45,254 nt of DNA, from assembly GCA_002423545.1 (NCBI GenBank), contig DIWP01000035.1, forward strand, positions 1-45,254. The letters are read 5' to 3'. This stretch comes from Thermoleophilia bacterium UBA6103. Its GTDB lineage: Bacteria; Actinomycetota; Thermoleophilia; UBA2241. Below, piece by piece: positions 8,061-15,689 of this stretch (position 1 is its first letter; every line of letters starts with the position of its first letter). Position numbers and translations under genes: made by a program. The notes under the pieces were generated by a model. The model was not told the origin of the DNA, made no database searches, and worked only from the letters and a program-made list of their open reading frames with translations.

Positions 8061-9485
8061 TCAGTAGATGTGGCCCAGGAGGACCCCGCCGGGGTATCCT
8101 CCGGCCTCGAAGGTTCCTGCCACGTAGACGTTCATGCCGCTGACGGCGATCTTCTCGCCCTGGTAGTCCGTCGCCGGTGCGGCGGGCCACAGGCAGGTCC
8201 AGTTCGTCCCGCCCGCGCGGATGCGCTCGGTGTAGACCTGTGCGGTCGACTCGCCGGTCCCCACTCTCCCCGTGAGGATCACTCCTCCCTGCCCATCCCT
8301 GGCAATGGCTGCGATCCTGTCGCGCCAGGCTCCCGGCATGGTCACTCGCCGGCTCAGCCTCCCCGTTCTGCCGTAGATGGCGTAGAAGCGATCCCAGCTT
8401 CCCGTGTTCTCCGCCCCGCCGCAGATGACGTCGCCGCCGGGCAGTAGCTCGAGATCGCTGAACACCTGGTCGCACGTCTCGTCGGTGCCACCCAGCTCCT
8501 CGGTCGCGAAGAGCCGCCTGCCGGCCGCGGTGTAGGCGAGGAGCAGCCCGTTGATACCCGTGTGTCCACCCGTGGTGAAGCCGGCGGCGTAGACGCCACC
8601 GCCGGGTCGCAGCCGCAGCGAGGTAAGCATGTCGTCGCCGCCAACGGCGCCGTCGTAGCGCCGCAGCCAGAGCCGCTTGCCCGACCGGGAGTACTTGATG
8701 ATCAGGCCGTCGTACCCCACGCGGGACTCGCTGTACCCGGCGATGTAGACGCGACCGGCGGAGTCGAGTACCATCTGCGCCGGCAGATCCATGCGGTGCG
8801 CCGGACCGTCGTAGCGGCGGACGTAGCGCCGTGAGCCATCGGATCCATAGCTGAGCAGGACGATATCGCCGCGGCCGGTCTTGACCGTGGTCAGGCCGAG
8901 CACCGTGACGTTCCCGGCATCGTCCACCCCGATGTCCATAGGCATGACCCATCTGCGAGCACCCGGCTTGTACGTTCGGGTCCACACTCGCTTGCCGGTC
9001 CTGTTCCAGCGGATGAACAGCAGCTCGCTGCCGGCGGCCGTCTGCCGGATGCCGCCGGTGTAGACGGCCTTTCCCCGTACCGCGATCACGGAGCCCGACT
9101 CATACGCGTGACGGGGGCTGTCGTAGTAGCGTTGCCAGCGACGCTTGCCGTCGACGTACTTGGCGATGTGCAGCACGCTGGATCCACCGCGTTTGGCGGC
9201 ACCGGTCGTATACACGGTCCGCAGACCCCCGGCCGCTACGTCGCTGACCGCGTTGGGGGCGTCGATGGTGCGCGTCCAGGTGGGGACGACGTCGAGGGCT
9301 GCTGCACGGCTGCTCTCCGGCGCGATACCGGCGATCCGCGGGACGGGTCCGACTCCCACCCTTGCCCCGGCGGGCGACGCAGTCGCCGCCATGGCGGCGG
9401 CGAGGACTGCACCGGCGATCACCGCCGAACACGTCGCGCGGAGCGCGACCCGGATGCCGCTCGGCTTCCTCGTTGACGGTCGCAT
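8061..9485 (-). CDS. Secreted beta-propeller protein (SBBP-like repeats)
   Basis: ATG 9485 is chosen because AGGAG lies six bases upstream on the minus strand; longer frames lack this. The product is 474 residues. It has a twin-basic N terminus followed by a long hydrophobic segment ending in ATASPAGA, a clear Sec signal peptide. The mature protein consists of strands of the form GGVYAAGFT, GRVYIAGYS, NVTVLGLTTV, GGVILTGRVG and NVYVAGTFEAGG, each about 50 residues apart. This is characteristic of SBBP/PQQ-type beta-propeller repeats. Extracellular or cell-surface location is expected; the ligand is unknown. It ends tail-to-tail, 16 bases from the radical SAM gene. Confidence 0.8.
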   Translation of the reverse strand: MRPSTRKPSGIRVALRATCSAVIAGAVLAAAMAATASPAGARVGVGPVPRIAGIAPESSRAAALDVVPTWTRTIDAPNAVSDVAAGGLRTVYTTGAAKRGGSSVLHIAKYVDGKRRWQRYYDSPRHAYESGSVIAVRGKAVYTGGIRQTAAGSELLFIRWNRTGKRVWTRTYKPGARRWVMPMDIGVDDAGNVTVLGLTTVKTGRGDIVLLSYGSDGSRRYVRRYDGPAHRMDLPAQMVLDSAGRVYIAGYSESRVGYDGLIIKYSRSGKRLWLRRYDGAVGGDDMLTSLRLRPGGGVYAAGFTTGGHTGINGLLLAYTAAGRRLFATEELGGTDETCDQVFSDLELLPGGDVICGGAENTGSWDRFYAIYGRTGRLSRRVTMPGAWRDRIAAIARDGQGGVILTGRVGTGESTAQVYTERIRAGGTNWTCLWPAAPATDYQGEKIAVSGMNVYVAGTFEAGGYPGGVLLGHIY

Positions 9486-9742
9486 GGTCAGCTCCTGCGT
9501 CGGTGGACGGGCGATCGCGGCAGGGGGAGACGGGAGCAGGGCCGGCACGTCGACACGAGTGTCGCAGGCCGTCCGAGATCTGCCGCATGACCACCTCGCC
9601 CGGTACGTGAATGCATTGATAGTACAGCGTCTGTCGTGAGATCCATCGTCTTTGCGTCGTGCGTCTTTGCGTCGTGCGTCACCCGTCCCATAGCATGCCG
9701 CCCGAGGTCGCGACCCGCGCGACCCAGTCGAGGGAGGTCCGA

Positions 9743-10081
9743 GTGAAGCGCTGGGCGATGGCGATGGTGACGTGCGTGGTCTTTGTCGCGGTGATGATGC
9801 TGGCGGCCTGCGGAGGCGGCGGGGTACAGGGTGACTACTCGTACGTCTCCGGCGACGACGCCATGAAGGGTCTTACCCTGAGCCTTCAGGACGGCGGCGA
9901 GTTCCTGCTCGAGGGCACCAGCGAGACGATGGGCAGCGTCGGCATCCAGGGCACGTACACGGTCGAGGGTGAGACCGTGACGCTGGAGATGATGGGCGAC
10001 GGCGGCGCCACGGAGTCAGAGTCCGGCACCTTCAAGGACGGCACCCTCACCTTCGACGAGGTGGTCTGGCAGCAGCAGTAG
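9743..10081 (+). CDS. Small lipoprotein of unknown function
   Basis: 112 residues from GTG 9743, with AGGGAGG at 9731-9737. Basic MKRW is followed by a hydrophobic stretch and the lipobox MLAAC, with Cys23 as the expected lipidated residue. The mature part has alternating strands (SYVSGDDAMKGLTLSLQDGG, GTYTVEGETVTLEM, GTFKDGTLTF), like small lipocalin-like domains that measure as 'G-x-Y-x-V-x-G-x-x-V'. The exact family is not certain. A strong hairpin follows seven bases after the stop, so the gene is probably monocistronic. Confidence 0.75.
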   Translation: MKRWAMAMVTCVVFVAVMMLAACGGGGVQGDYSYVSGDDAMKGLTLSLQDGGEFLLEGTSETMGSVGIQGTYTVEGETVTLEMMGDGGATESESGTFKDGTLTFDEVVWQQQ

Positions 10082-10087
10082 CCAGTC

Positions 10088-10117
10088 GGGGGAGCGGCGC
10101 CGAGGCGCCGCTCCCCC
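10088..10117. terminator. Perfect 14-bp inverted repeat terminator
   Basis: GGGGGAGCGGCGCC (10088-10101) pairs with GGCGCCGCTCCCCC (10104-10117) across a two-base centre. It lies between the lipoprotein gene and the convergent duplicated Cys-protein gene, so it can serve both directions. There is no T-tract, as is common in GC-rich actinobacteria. Confidence 0.75.
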
Positions 10118-10158
10118 GAGGACCAACGTCGGCGGCGATCGCATCACTCGGACCACGT

Positions 10159-10593
10159 TCAGAACGCCCCCAGCTGGCACTGCGTGATCTTGAGACCGAG
10201 GAGCTCGCAGCCGGCCGCTGCCGCCATCCTTTCGATGCGCAGCGCGTCGGCGATCGCCCAGCATGCGGCGCAGCTGATCCTCCCGTCCGTGGCGGCGCCG
10301 GTGAGCCCTTCGCGCAGCTCCGCGGTGATCTCCTCCGCCGGCTCCACGATGCGGCGCTGCGGCGAGTAGCCGAAGAGGCCGAGCTGGCACTCGCTGAGAC
10401 GGCACTCGAGCAGGTCGGCTGCTCTGCCGACCTCCGCCGGCGCGACGCCGCAGGCCTTCGCCGCCTCGTGCGCGGCCGTACAGGTGATCGTGTCGCCGAT
10501 CATCCTCTCTCTGACCGCGGCGACGACGGCGGGATCGCACGTTGTCCCGGACGGGTGCTTGGCGCCGTAGTGGCCGGCATCTTCATGTGTCAC
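10159..10593 (-). CDS. Internally duplicated Cys-rich 'CQLG' protein, function unknown
   Basis: 144 residues from GTG 10593, with GGAGG at 10601-10605 just inside the end of the upstream selenoprotein gene. The protein has two copies of one helical module. The first runs from CDPAVVAAVRERM through TCTAAHEAAKACGV to ECQLGLFGY. The second runs from AEEITAELREGL through SCAACWAIADAL to TQCQLGAF at the C terminus. Each ends in CQLG. I recall similar conserved proteins in anaerobes near molybdenum or selenium enzymes, but the function is not established. The repeated Cys residues suggest a metal-binding or thiol redox role, inferred only. It is the downstream partner of the UxxC peroxiredoxin, 13 bases away. 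Confidence 0.7.
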   Translation of the reverse strand: MTHEDAGHYGAKHPSGTTCDPAVVAAVRERMIGDTITCTAAHEAAKACGVAPAEVGRAADLLECRLSECQLGLFGYSPQRRIVEPAEEITAELREGLTGAATDGRISCAACWAIADALRIERMAAAAGCELLGLKITQCQLGAF

Positions 10594-10606
10594 GGTACGT
10601 CCTCCG

Positions 10607-11131
10607 TTAGTCGTCTGTCCTTGCCGGGGCATCGCCGACATCGCTCCTCGCCGGGGTGTCGGCGGAGGCGTTGACGGCGTCGGCCAGAGCCAGGATCTCC
10701 TCGTTCTCGGGGATGTCTTTCATGTCGTGCCCGTAGTGTACAAAGCGGGCGACACCGGCCTTGTCGATGAGCACCTGGGCCGGCATGCGCCCCAGCTTGA
10801 ACAGCTTCACTTCCTGTCCGTAGAGCTTGAGCACGCTATGCGTAGGGTCGGGCAGGCCGACGAAGGGCAGGGACTCCTTGCGCCAGTAGTCGGCGAAGGC
10901 GCGAGCGTCTTCGGGGCCGGCCACCACCACTTCGACGTCGCGCTTCACGAACTCCGTGTAGTCATGACGCAACTGCGCCATATGCCGGCGGCAGAACGGT
11001 CAGGTGAACGTGCGATTGAAGACCAGCAGCACGTTCTTGCGGCCGCGATAGTCGGACAGGCTGACGGGGCGGCCGGAGAAGTCGGGCAAGGTGAACTCAG
11101 GTGCGGTCGCGTCCAGGGACACTCGTGGCAT
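10607..11131 (-). CDS. Selenocysteine-containing peroxiredoxin-like protein (UxxC)
   Basis: Read through the in-frame TGA at 11000-11002, the product is 174 residues: ATG 11131 (AAGGAG six bases upstream) to TAA 10607-10609. The N-terminal part (APEFTLPDFSGRPVSLSDYRG, then NVLLVFNRTFT) and the C-terminal part (PFCRRHMAQLRHDY, then a second half ending near DKAGVARFVHYGHDM) join without gap into an AhpC/TSA-type thioredoxin fold. Relatives have CPFC where this protein has TGA-P-F-C, so residue 44 is the peroxidatic Cys position replaced by Sec, with Cys47 as resolving residue. Likely role: peroxide or thiol-disulfide reductase in the cytosol. A hairpin follows the TGA. The alternative is a pseudogene, but the flanks are intact and the site is exactly catalytic. 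Confidence 0.85.
10964..10993 (-). promoter_or_regulatory. Candidate bacterial SECIS hairpin of the UxxC peroxiredoxin
   Basis: Two mutually exclusive stems lie just 3' of the TGA. One is ATGGCGC / GCGCCAT, a perfect 7-bp stem with loop AACT at 10964-10981. The other spans 10974-10993: TG-CGCC pairs with GGCG-CA around one bulged C, with loop GGCATAT. The second has the loop 17-23 bases from the T of TGA and G residues at the loop start, closer to the known bacterial SECIS rules. This supports, but does not prove, Sec insertion. Confidence 0.5.
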
Positions 11132-11172
11132 GTGGATCTCCTTCCGGGGAGCCGGGGTCGCTGCCGGCGGAT

Positions 11173-11185
11173 ATCGTATTACGAT
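11173..11185. promoter_or_regulatory. Inverted repeat, possible operator between divergent genes
   Basis: ATCGTA-T-TACGAT is a perfect 6+1+6 inverted repeat in the 185-base gap between the selenoprotein operon (minus) and the small gene at 11317 (plus). It is more AT-rich than its surroundings. A regulator controlling either gene is plausible; which one cannot be said. Confidence 0.4.
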
Positions 11186-11316
11186 GGCGACTGTTGCGCG
11201 CGGCTCCTCGGAGCGGGATCTGGCGGCCAGGCCGGCGCGCACGAAGGCAGGATCCGCGTCGATCGCATTCCCGTGGCAGCGTTCGCTCACGACTGACAAC
11301 GACCGCTGAAGAGACC

Positions 11317-11664
11317 ATGGATTTCCAGGAGCGTGTTCTCTACGTCGTCAGGAAGTACGTGAGACACAGGAGATGCGGCGGGGACAAGGAACGGGCGGTC
11401 AAGACCATCCACAAGCACCATCCGGACGTGTCGATGTCGGTGTGCCGCGACGAGTCCAGGGGTTTCGTGGACGCATACCATGACGCGGTCCGATTCGTAC
11501 ACGGCAACAGCGACTACTACTGGGCGGGGAAGGACCGCGTGCCGGCGGGCCGATGGCGGTGGTCGCGCGAAGAAGAAGCCTTTCTGCGCGCCCACGCCGG
11601 CTTTCCCCGGGACCTGCTGCCGGCGATGATCCGGTTCATCTTCGACTGGCGCCACGTGCGCTGA
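11317..11664 (+). CDS. Small basic protein of unknown function
   Basis: 115 residues from ATG 11317; GAAGAG lies just upstream, a weak ribosome site. The sequence is rich in His, Arg, Trp and aromatic residues (VLYVVRKYVRHRRCGGDKERAVKTI at the N terminus; YYWAGKDRVPAGRWRWSREEEAF in the middle; IRFIFDWRHVR at the end), with no signal peptide or membrane helix. I do not recognise the family. Third-position GC bias supports real coding. Its last 29 bases overlap the end of the convergent PAS/LuxR gene. Confidence 0.6.
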   Translation: MDFQERVLYVVRKYVRHRRCGGDKERAVKTIHKHHPDVSMSVCRDESRGFVDAYHDAVRFVHGNSDYYWAGKDRVPAGRWRWSREEEAFLRAHAGFPRDLLPAMIRFIFDWRHVR

Positions 11665-12982
11665 TCGGGACTGCGTGCGCCGAGTGGGCACGGTCCGGAC
11701 TGCGGGAAGACGAGTCCTCTTCTGCAGGCGTGTCGGGCTGAATCGCCGCCGATTGGGCGAGGTGTGAGGCAAGACGCACGCCGCGCGGCGGCAGGCCGAG
11801 CTTGCGGCGCAGGTTCTTGCGGTGGTGCGCGACCGTCGTCGGTGAGATGTACAGCGCCTCGGCGATCTCGTTCGACGTCCGGCCGAGGCGGACGAGGTTG
11901 GCGATCTCGCGCTCGCGCGGCGTGAGAAGCGCGTCTGTGCCCTGAGAGGCCGTGCCGATGAACGGTCGCGTGAGCTCGCGCAGGTTGCGAACGGCCGCCT
12001 CGAGGCAGATCCGCTCCGGCTCGTCGAGGTGTGGCTGCAGCCGATCGAGGAGCGGGAGCACCAGGGTCTCGAGGTTCTCGCGGATGGTCCGCTCCAGCTC
12101 CTCCCGGTCCCGGTTGCGCTGATCGAGGATCACGCGCAGCGCCGCGTTGGCGTCCTCGAGCGACTCGGCCTGCCGGCGCAGCATCTCCTCCGATTCCTCG
12201 AGCGCGCGGCGCAGGGTCTGGTGCGCCGTGACATCGGTGCAGAGAGCGAAGCAGGTACGCTCGCCGCGGAAGCGACAGGGGAAGAGCGTCACGGCAAGGG
12301 CCTTCGGCAGGTCGCCGATGGTCAACTCGAGCTCCACGGTGGTCGCCGGGGCGTCGCTCGCCAGCGAGGCGCGCACGGCGGCCATCGCCTCCGGCCCCCA
12401 GACCGAGCTGACGCTCTGCCGCAGCAGAGTCTCCTTGTCGATCTGCAGCAGGCTGACGCCGACCTGATTGACATCGAGGAAGCGGCCGTCGGCGGCGATC
12501 TGGAACGCCGGGTTCACGGCGTTGCCGAAGAGCGTCTCGTAGAGCTCCGCCTCTTCGCGCAGGACCTGCTCCGCCTCTCGCTCCCGCGACACGTCGCTGA
12601 AAGCGCCGACCATGTGTGCCGGGCGTCCGGCTTCGTCCCTGAGGATGACCCCGCGGTCGCGGACGTACATGTACGAGCCGTCGCCGCGCTGCAGCCGGTA
12701 CTCGCCCACGTAGTCGGTGCCGGCGATGGCGGCCCCCATGTTCCGGGTAAGGGTCTGTTCGCGATCGTCGGGATGCAGGTGGTCGAGCCACTCCGTGAAC
12801 GACGTGGGGAGCGACGCCTCATCGATGCCGAGCAGATTGGCCAGCTGGCCCGAGACTTCCATCCGGCCGCTCAGGATATGCCAGTCGTAGTAAGCGTCGA
12901 AGGCCGAGTCGACGAACGCTTGAAACCGCGAGACGCCCGGCGACGAGTCACCACAGCCGTGGTTGTGATCGCCTGCTTCCAT
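11636..12982 (-). CDS. PAS-domain LuxR-type transcriptional regulator
   Basis: 448 residues from ATG 12982, chosen because GGGGAGGG lies seven bases upstream; longer starts (TTG 13033, ATG 13024) have no ribosome site. Two PAS domains come first: about residues 18-135, with the PAS-3 type HLHPDDRE and a PAC segment GEYRLQRGDGSY...VRDRGVILRDEAGRP; and about 140-255, with FLDVNQVGVSLL. A coiled-coil of about 60 residues follows. The C-terminal LuxR/FixJ helix-turn-helix is LLTPREREIANLVRLGRTSN plus EIAEALYISPTTVAHHRKNL. There is no kinase or receiver domain, so it is a one-component sensor-regulator of unknown signal. Confidence 0.9.
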   Translation of the reverse strand: MEAGDHNHGCGDSSPGVSRFQAFVDSAFDAYYDWHILSGRMEVSGQLANLLGIDEASLPTSFTEWLDHLHPDDREQTLTRNMGAAIAGTDYVGEYRLQRGDGSYMYVRDRGVILRDEAGRPAHMVGAFSDVSREREAEQVLREEAELYETLFGNAVNPAFQIAADGRFLDVNQVGVSLLQIDKETLLRQSVSSVWGPEAMAAVRASLASDAPATTVELELTIGDLPKALAVTLFPCRFRGERTCFALCTDVTAHQTLRRALEESEEMLRRQAESLEDANAALRVILDQRNRDREELERTIRENLETLVLPLLDRLQPHLDEPERICLEAAVRNLRELTRPFIGTASQGTDALLTPREREIANLVRLGRTSNEIAEALYISPTTVAHHRKNLRRKLGLPPRGVRLASHLAQSAAIQPDTPAEEDSSSRSPDRAHSAHAVPISARGASRR

Positions 12983-13036
12983 CGCTGTGCCCTCCCCATC
13001 GGCGCGGCCCTGACGGCGCACCATCGCCGTCAAATA

Positions 13037-13052
13037 AGGATATCAGTATCCT
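13037..13052. promoter_or_regulatory. Inverted repeat upstream of the PAS/LuxR gene
   Basis: AGGATA-TCAG-TATCCT, a 6+4+6 repeat, stands in an AT-rich interval (13031-13150) between the PAS/LuxR gene and the divergent UspA gene. LuxR-type regulators bind short palindromes, so autoregulation is a reasonable guess; nothing in the sequence proves it. Confidence 0.4.
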
Positions 13053-13207
13053 CACTGACTACCATTTCGCCGACGCCGCGACAGCGGCGTCACACGCCTC
13101 TCGAACTGAGCATATAACCCACCATAAACACCCTTCAATAGCCCTCCTGTATCTGCCGTCCTGCCGCCGTATGCTGCAGTCAGGAACCGAAGCAGGAGGT
13201 AGTGGTC

Positions 13208-13678
13208 ATGACAGACAGGATCGTGGCGGTAGTCGATCCGTCCGGCGCCGAGAGGACCATCGCCTCAGCCGCCGAGTTCGCGCGCCCCGGCACTGAGGTC
13301 ATCGCGCTGGCGCTCGTGGAGTACGAGTATCTGGGGTACCGCGGCGGCTTCGTGCCGCTTGCCGACCCCGATGAGGCGGCCGCGGCGGCGCGGAGGGCGG
13401 TGGCGGCCCTGGAGCGGCGGGGGATCAGGAGCCGGGCAGCGGTGCGACCGGTCTCGCGGGTGGGTCCGGCGCGAGAGGTCGCCGCGGTGGCATCCGAGCT
13501 CGATGCCGCCGCCATCGTCGCCGACCGGCAGACGTTCATCGTCGGCGGCAGCAGGCGCGCCGAACGCGGCATCAGGAGCCTCATCCGGCATGCGCCCTGC
13601 CCCGTGGCGCTGACCGGCGATCGCACCCGGTACGCCGACAGGGCGCGCCGGTCACCCGGCGAGGTCTGTGCCGCCTGA
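13208..13678 (+). CDS. UspA-like universal stress protein
   Basis: 156 residues from ATG 13208, with AGGAGGT at 13194-13200; the alternative GTG 13202 would be too close to it. The N-terminal DRIVAVVDPSGAERTIASAAEFA strand-helix and the C-terminal AAIVADRQTFIVGGSRRAERG plus LIRHAPCPVAL are the classic UspA layout. The ATP-binding GxxG-9x-G(S/T) signature is only partly kept (GGSRRAERGIRSL), so nucleotide binding is uncertain. It is divergently placed from the PAS/LuxR regulator and may be under its control. A TATGCT -10-like box stands at 13170-13175. Confidence 0.8.
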   Translation: MTDRIVAVVDPSGAERTIASAAEFARPGTEVIALALVEYEYLGYRGGFVPLADPDEAAAAARRAVAALERRGIRSRAAVRPVSRVGPAREVAAVASELDAAAIVADRQTFIVGGSRRAERGIRSLIRHAPCPVALTGDRTRYADRARRSPGEVCAA

Positions 13679-13728
13679 GCACGACCGCCTCTTCCAATAC
13701 CCAGCCCCCCTGGGTGCAGCCGGCGAAC

Positions 13729-13772
13729 GGGGCGGACGGTCCTCCCCAGTTCCCCCAGTGACCGTCCGCCCC
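13729..13772. terminator. 13-bp stem hairpin after the UspA gene
   Basis: GGGGCGGACGGTC (13729-13741) pairs perfectly with GACCGTCCGCCCC (13760-13772) around an 18-base C-rich loop. It lies about 50 bases after the UspA stop. The remainder of the 13679-14023 gap contains only a possible -10 box (TACAGT, 13921-13926) for the next gene. Confidence 0.65.
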
Positions 13773-14023
13773 ACCGGCGTGACAGACCGCGCGCCGGCCT
13801 CACCTGGCAGCGCCCGGGATGGGCTCATCCCCGATCGCCCCGCCATCGCAGGATCGCCGCGGCCTCTCCCGCCGTCTCTTGGCCTGGACCCTCTGTTGCG
13901 CCGGGCGATAAGCTTGGTTGTACAGTCGCCGTGGAGGCAGAGAGTCTCGCGAGACCGGAAGATTCTCTCCAGGGGGATCGAGGCCGTGACTGGTGGAGAA
14001 AGACGACGAGCCGCCGGCTTACC

Positions 14024-15430
14024 GTGAAGGTCCGCCTCATCGAACCGGCGCCGCCCGGCATGCACGTCTACAGCAAGGTGCACCTGCCGCGCTTGGGCCT
14101 GCCCACGATCGGAGCCGCCCTGGTGGCTCAGGGCCACGAGGTGAGGGTCTACGTCGCCGACCTCGCACCGGTCGACTGGGACGACGTCAACACGGCCGAC
14201 CTGGTCGGCTTTTCGGCGACCACGTCCACCGTCGTCCAGGCCTACGAGCTCGCCGACGGTCTGCGCCGGCGCGGTATCCCCACGGTCATCGGCGGGCCGC
14301 ACGTCACCTTCCTGGCCGACGAGGCCCTGGAGCATGTCGACTACGTCGCCCGCGGCGAGGGCGGCGAGCAGCTCATGCTCGAGCTGATCGAGGCGCTGCA
14401 TGGCCGAAGACCGCTCGAGACCATCCGCGGCCTCTCGTATCGTGGGGACGGTGCCGTCCACCACAACGCCCTCCGACCGCCGACCGGGGATCTGGATTCC
14501 CTTCCGTTCCCCGACCTTTCCCTGATCGAGGGTCAGGAACAGATGAGCCAGACGCCGATCATGACGAGCTGGGGCTGCCCTTTCGACTGCACCTTCTGTT
14601 CCGTGACCGCCATGTTCGGCAAGAAGTACCGCTTCCGCAGCCCGGAGAACGTGGTCGCCGAGCTCGCGCAGAAGCAGCCTCGACGCGTCTTTTTCTACGA
14701 CGACAACCTGGCCGCCAACCGCGGCCGGCTCAAGACGCTGCTGCGGATGATCATCGAAGAGGGGATCGAGTTCAGCTGGTCGGCGCAGGTACGTACCGAC
14801 GTGACCCGCGACGCCGAACTGCTGGACCTCATGCGTCGCTCCGGGTGCTGGATGGTCTACGTGGGCCTGGAGTCGATCGACCAGGCCACGCTCGACAGCT
14901 ACGCGAAGTCGCAGAGCGTCGACGACATCATCCACGCCGTGCAGACGCTCCACGCGCACGGCATCAAGACCCATGGGATGTTCGTGCTCGGGGCCGACAG
15001 CGATGGGCCCGATGTGGTGCGCGGCACCGTCGATTTCGCTCTCGAGCACAAGATCGACACGATCATGCTCAACATCCTCACGCCGCTGCCCGGCACGTCG
15101 ATCTTCGCCGAGCTGGACGCTGCGGGGCGCATCTTCGACAAGCGCTGGCAGTTCTACGATGCCCTGCATGTGGTCTTCCACCCCGAGCGGATGACGTCGT
15201 ACCATCTGCAGAAGGAGACCGTACGCGGCTATGCGCGCTTCTACGGATGGCGACGCTGGCTGCGCTTCCTGCTCACCTTCCGCTTCGAGGAGCTCAGGTT
15301 CGTGACGTGGGGACGTAGCATCCTGCATTCCTGGTGTGGTGATCAGCGCAACAAGGACTACGTGAGGACACTCAAGCGACTGTGCCCGTCGGGAGCAGCG
15401 CAGGCCGTCAAGCTGCACGACGTGAGGTGA
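14024..15430 (+). CDS. B12-binding-domain radical SAM protein, tandem copy 1
   Basis: 468 residues if GTG 14024 is used, the position matching the start of copy 2; an upstream in-frame GTG at 13931 is possible and no strong ribosome site decides. Residues 1-150 form a Rossmann-like cobalamin-binding domain (VKVRLIEPAPPG; IPTVIGGPHVTFLADEAL; ARGEGGEQLMLELIEAL). It is followed by the radical SAM core with CPFDCTFC, the three Cys of the [4Fe-4S] site. The DxHxxG motif for base-off B12 is not seen. Members catalyse methylations, ring closures or other radical steps on lipids or tetrapyrroles; the substrate is unknown. It is about 80-85 % identical to the following gene by eye. Confidence 0.85.
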   Translation: MKVRLIEPAPPGMHVYSKVHLPRLGLPTIGAALVAQGHEVRVYVADLAPVDWDDVNTADLVGFSATTSTVVQAYELADGLRRRGIPTVIGGPHVTFLADEALEHVDYVARGEGGEQLMLELIEALHGRRPLETIRGLSYRGDGAVHHNALRPPTGDLDSLPFPDLSLIEGQEQMSQTPIMTSWGCPFDCTFCSVTAMFGKKYRFRSPENVVAELAQKQPRRVFFYDDNLAANRGRLKTLLRMIIEEGIEFSWSAQVRTDVTRDAELLDLMRRSGCWMVYVGLESIDQATLDSYAKSQSVDDIIHAVQTLHAHGIKTHGMFVLGADSDGPDVVRGTVDFALEHKIDTIMLNILTPLPGTSIFAELDAAGRIFDKRWQFYDALHVVFHPERMTSYHLQKETVRGYARFYGWRRWLRFLLTFRFEELRFVTWGRSILHSWCGDQRNKDYVRTLKRLCPSGAAQAVKLHDVR

Positions 15431-15689
15431 CCGCGGACCGTGGAGACGGGAGGCCGGCGACCGAGGCCGGTGCGGTATCTGCCGGCCCACACCGCCTGCA
15501 ACGCCGGCGCTCCAGCGACGTCACCTGGCATATGTGCAGAGGAGTAGCCGGGGACGCCGTGAGCGAGTTGCAGCCGTGGACCGTCGCAGACGGCGGGGGC
15601 CGCAGAGAGCTTGAGCGGAGAACCCCGCGCTCGCTCATGGTCTAAGCTACGCAGGAGAGCACCGACGCCACGACCTGTCGGAGGGTGCC

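Noticed and set aside
10607..11299. Two separate short genes, or a pseudogene, split at 11000-11002
   Set aside because: The two frames join exactly at the catalytic Cys position of a peroxiredoxin, and the downstream part has no start context of its own. A Sec codon explains both halves better.
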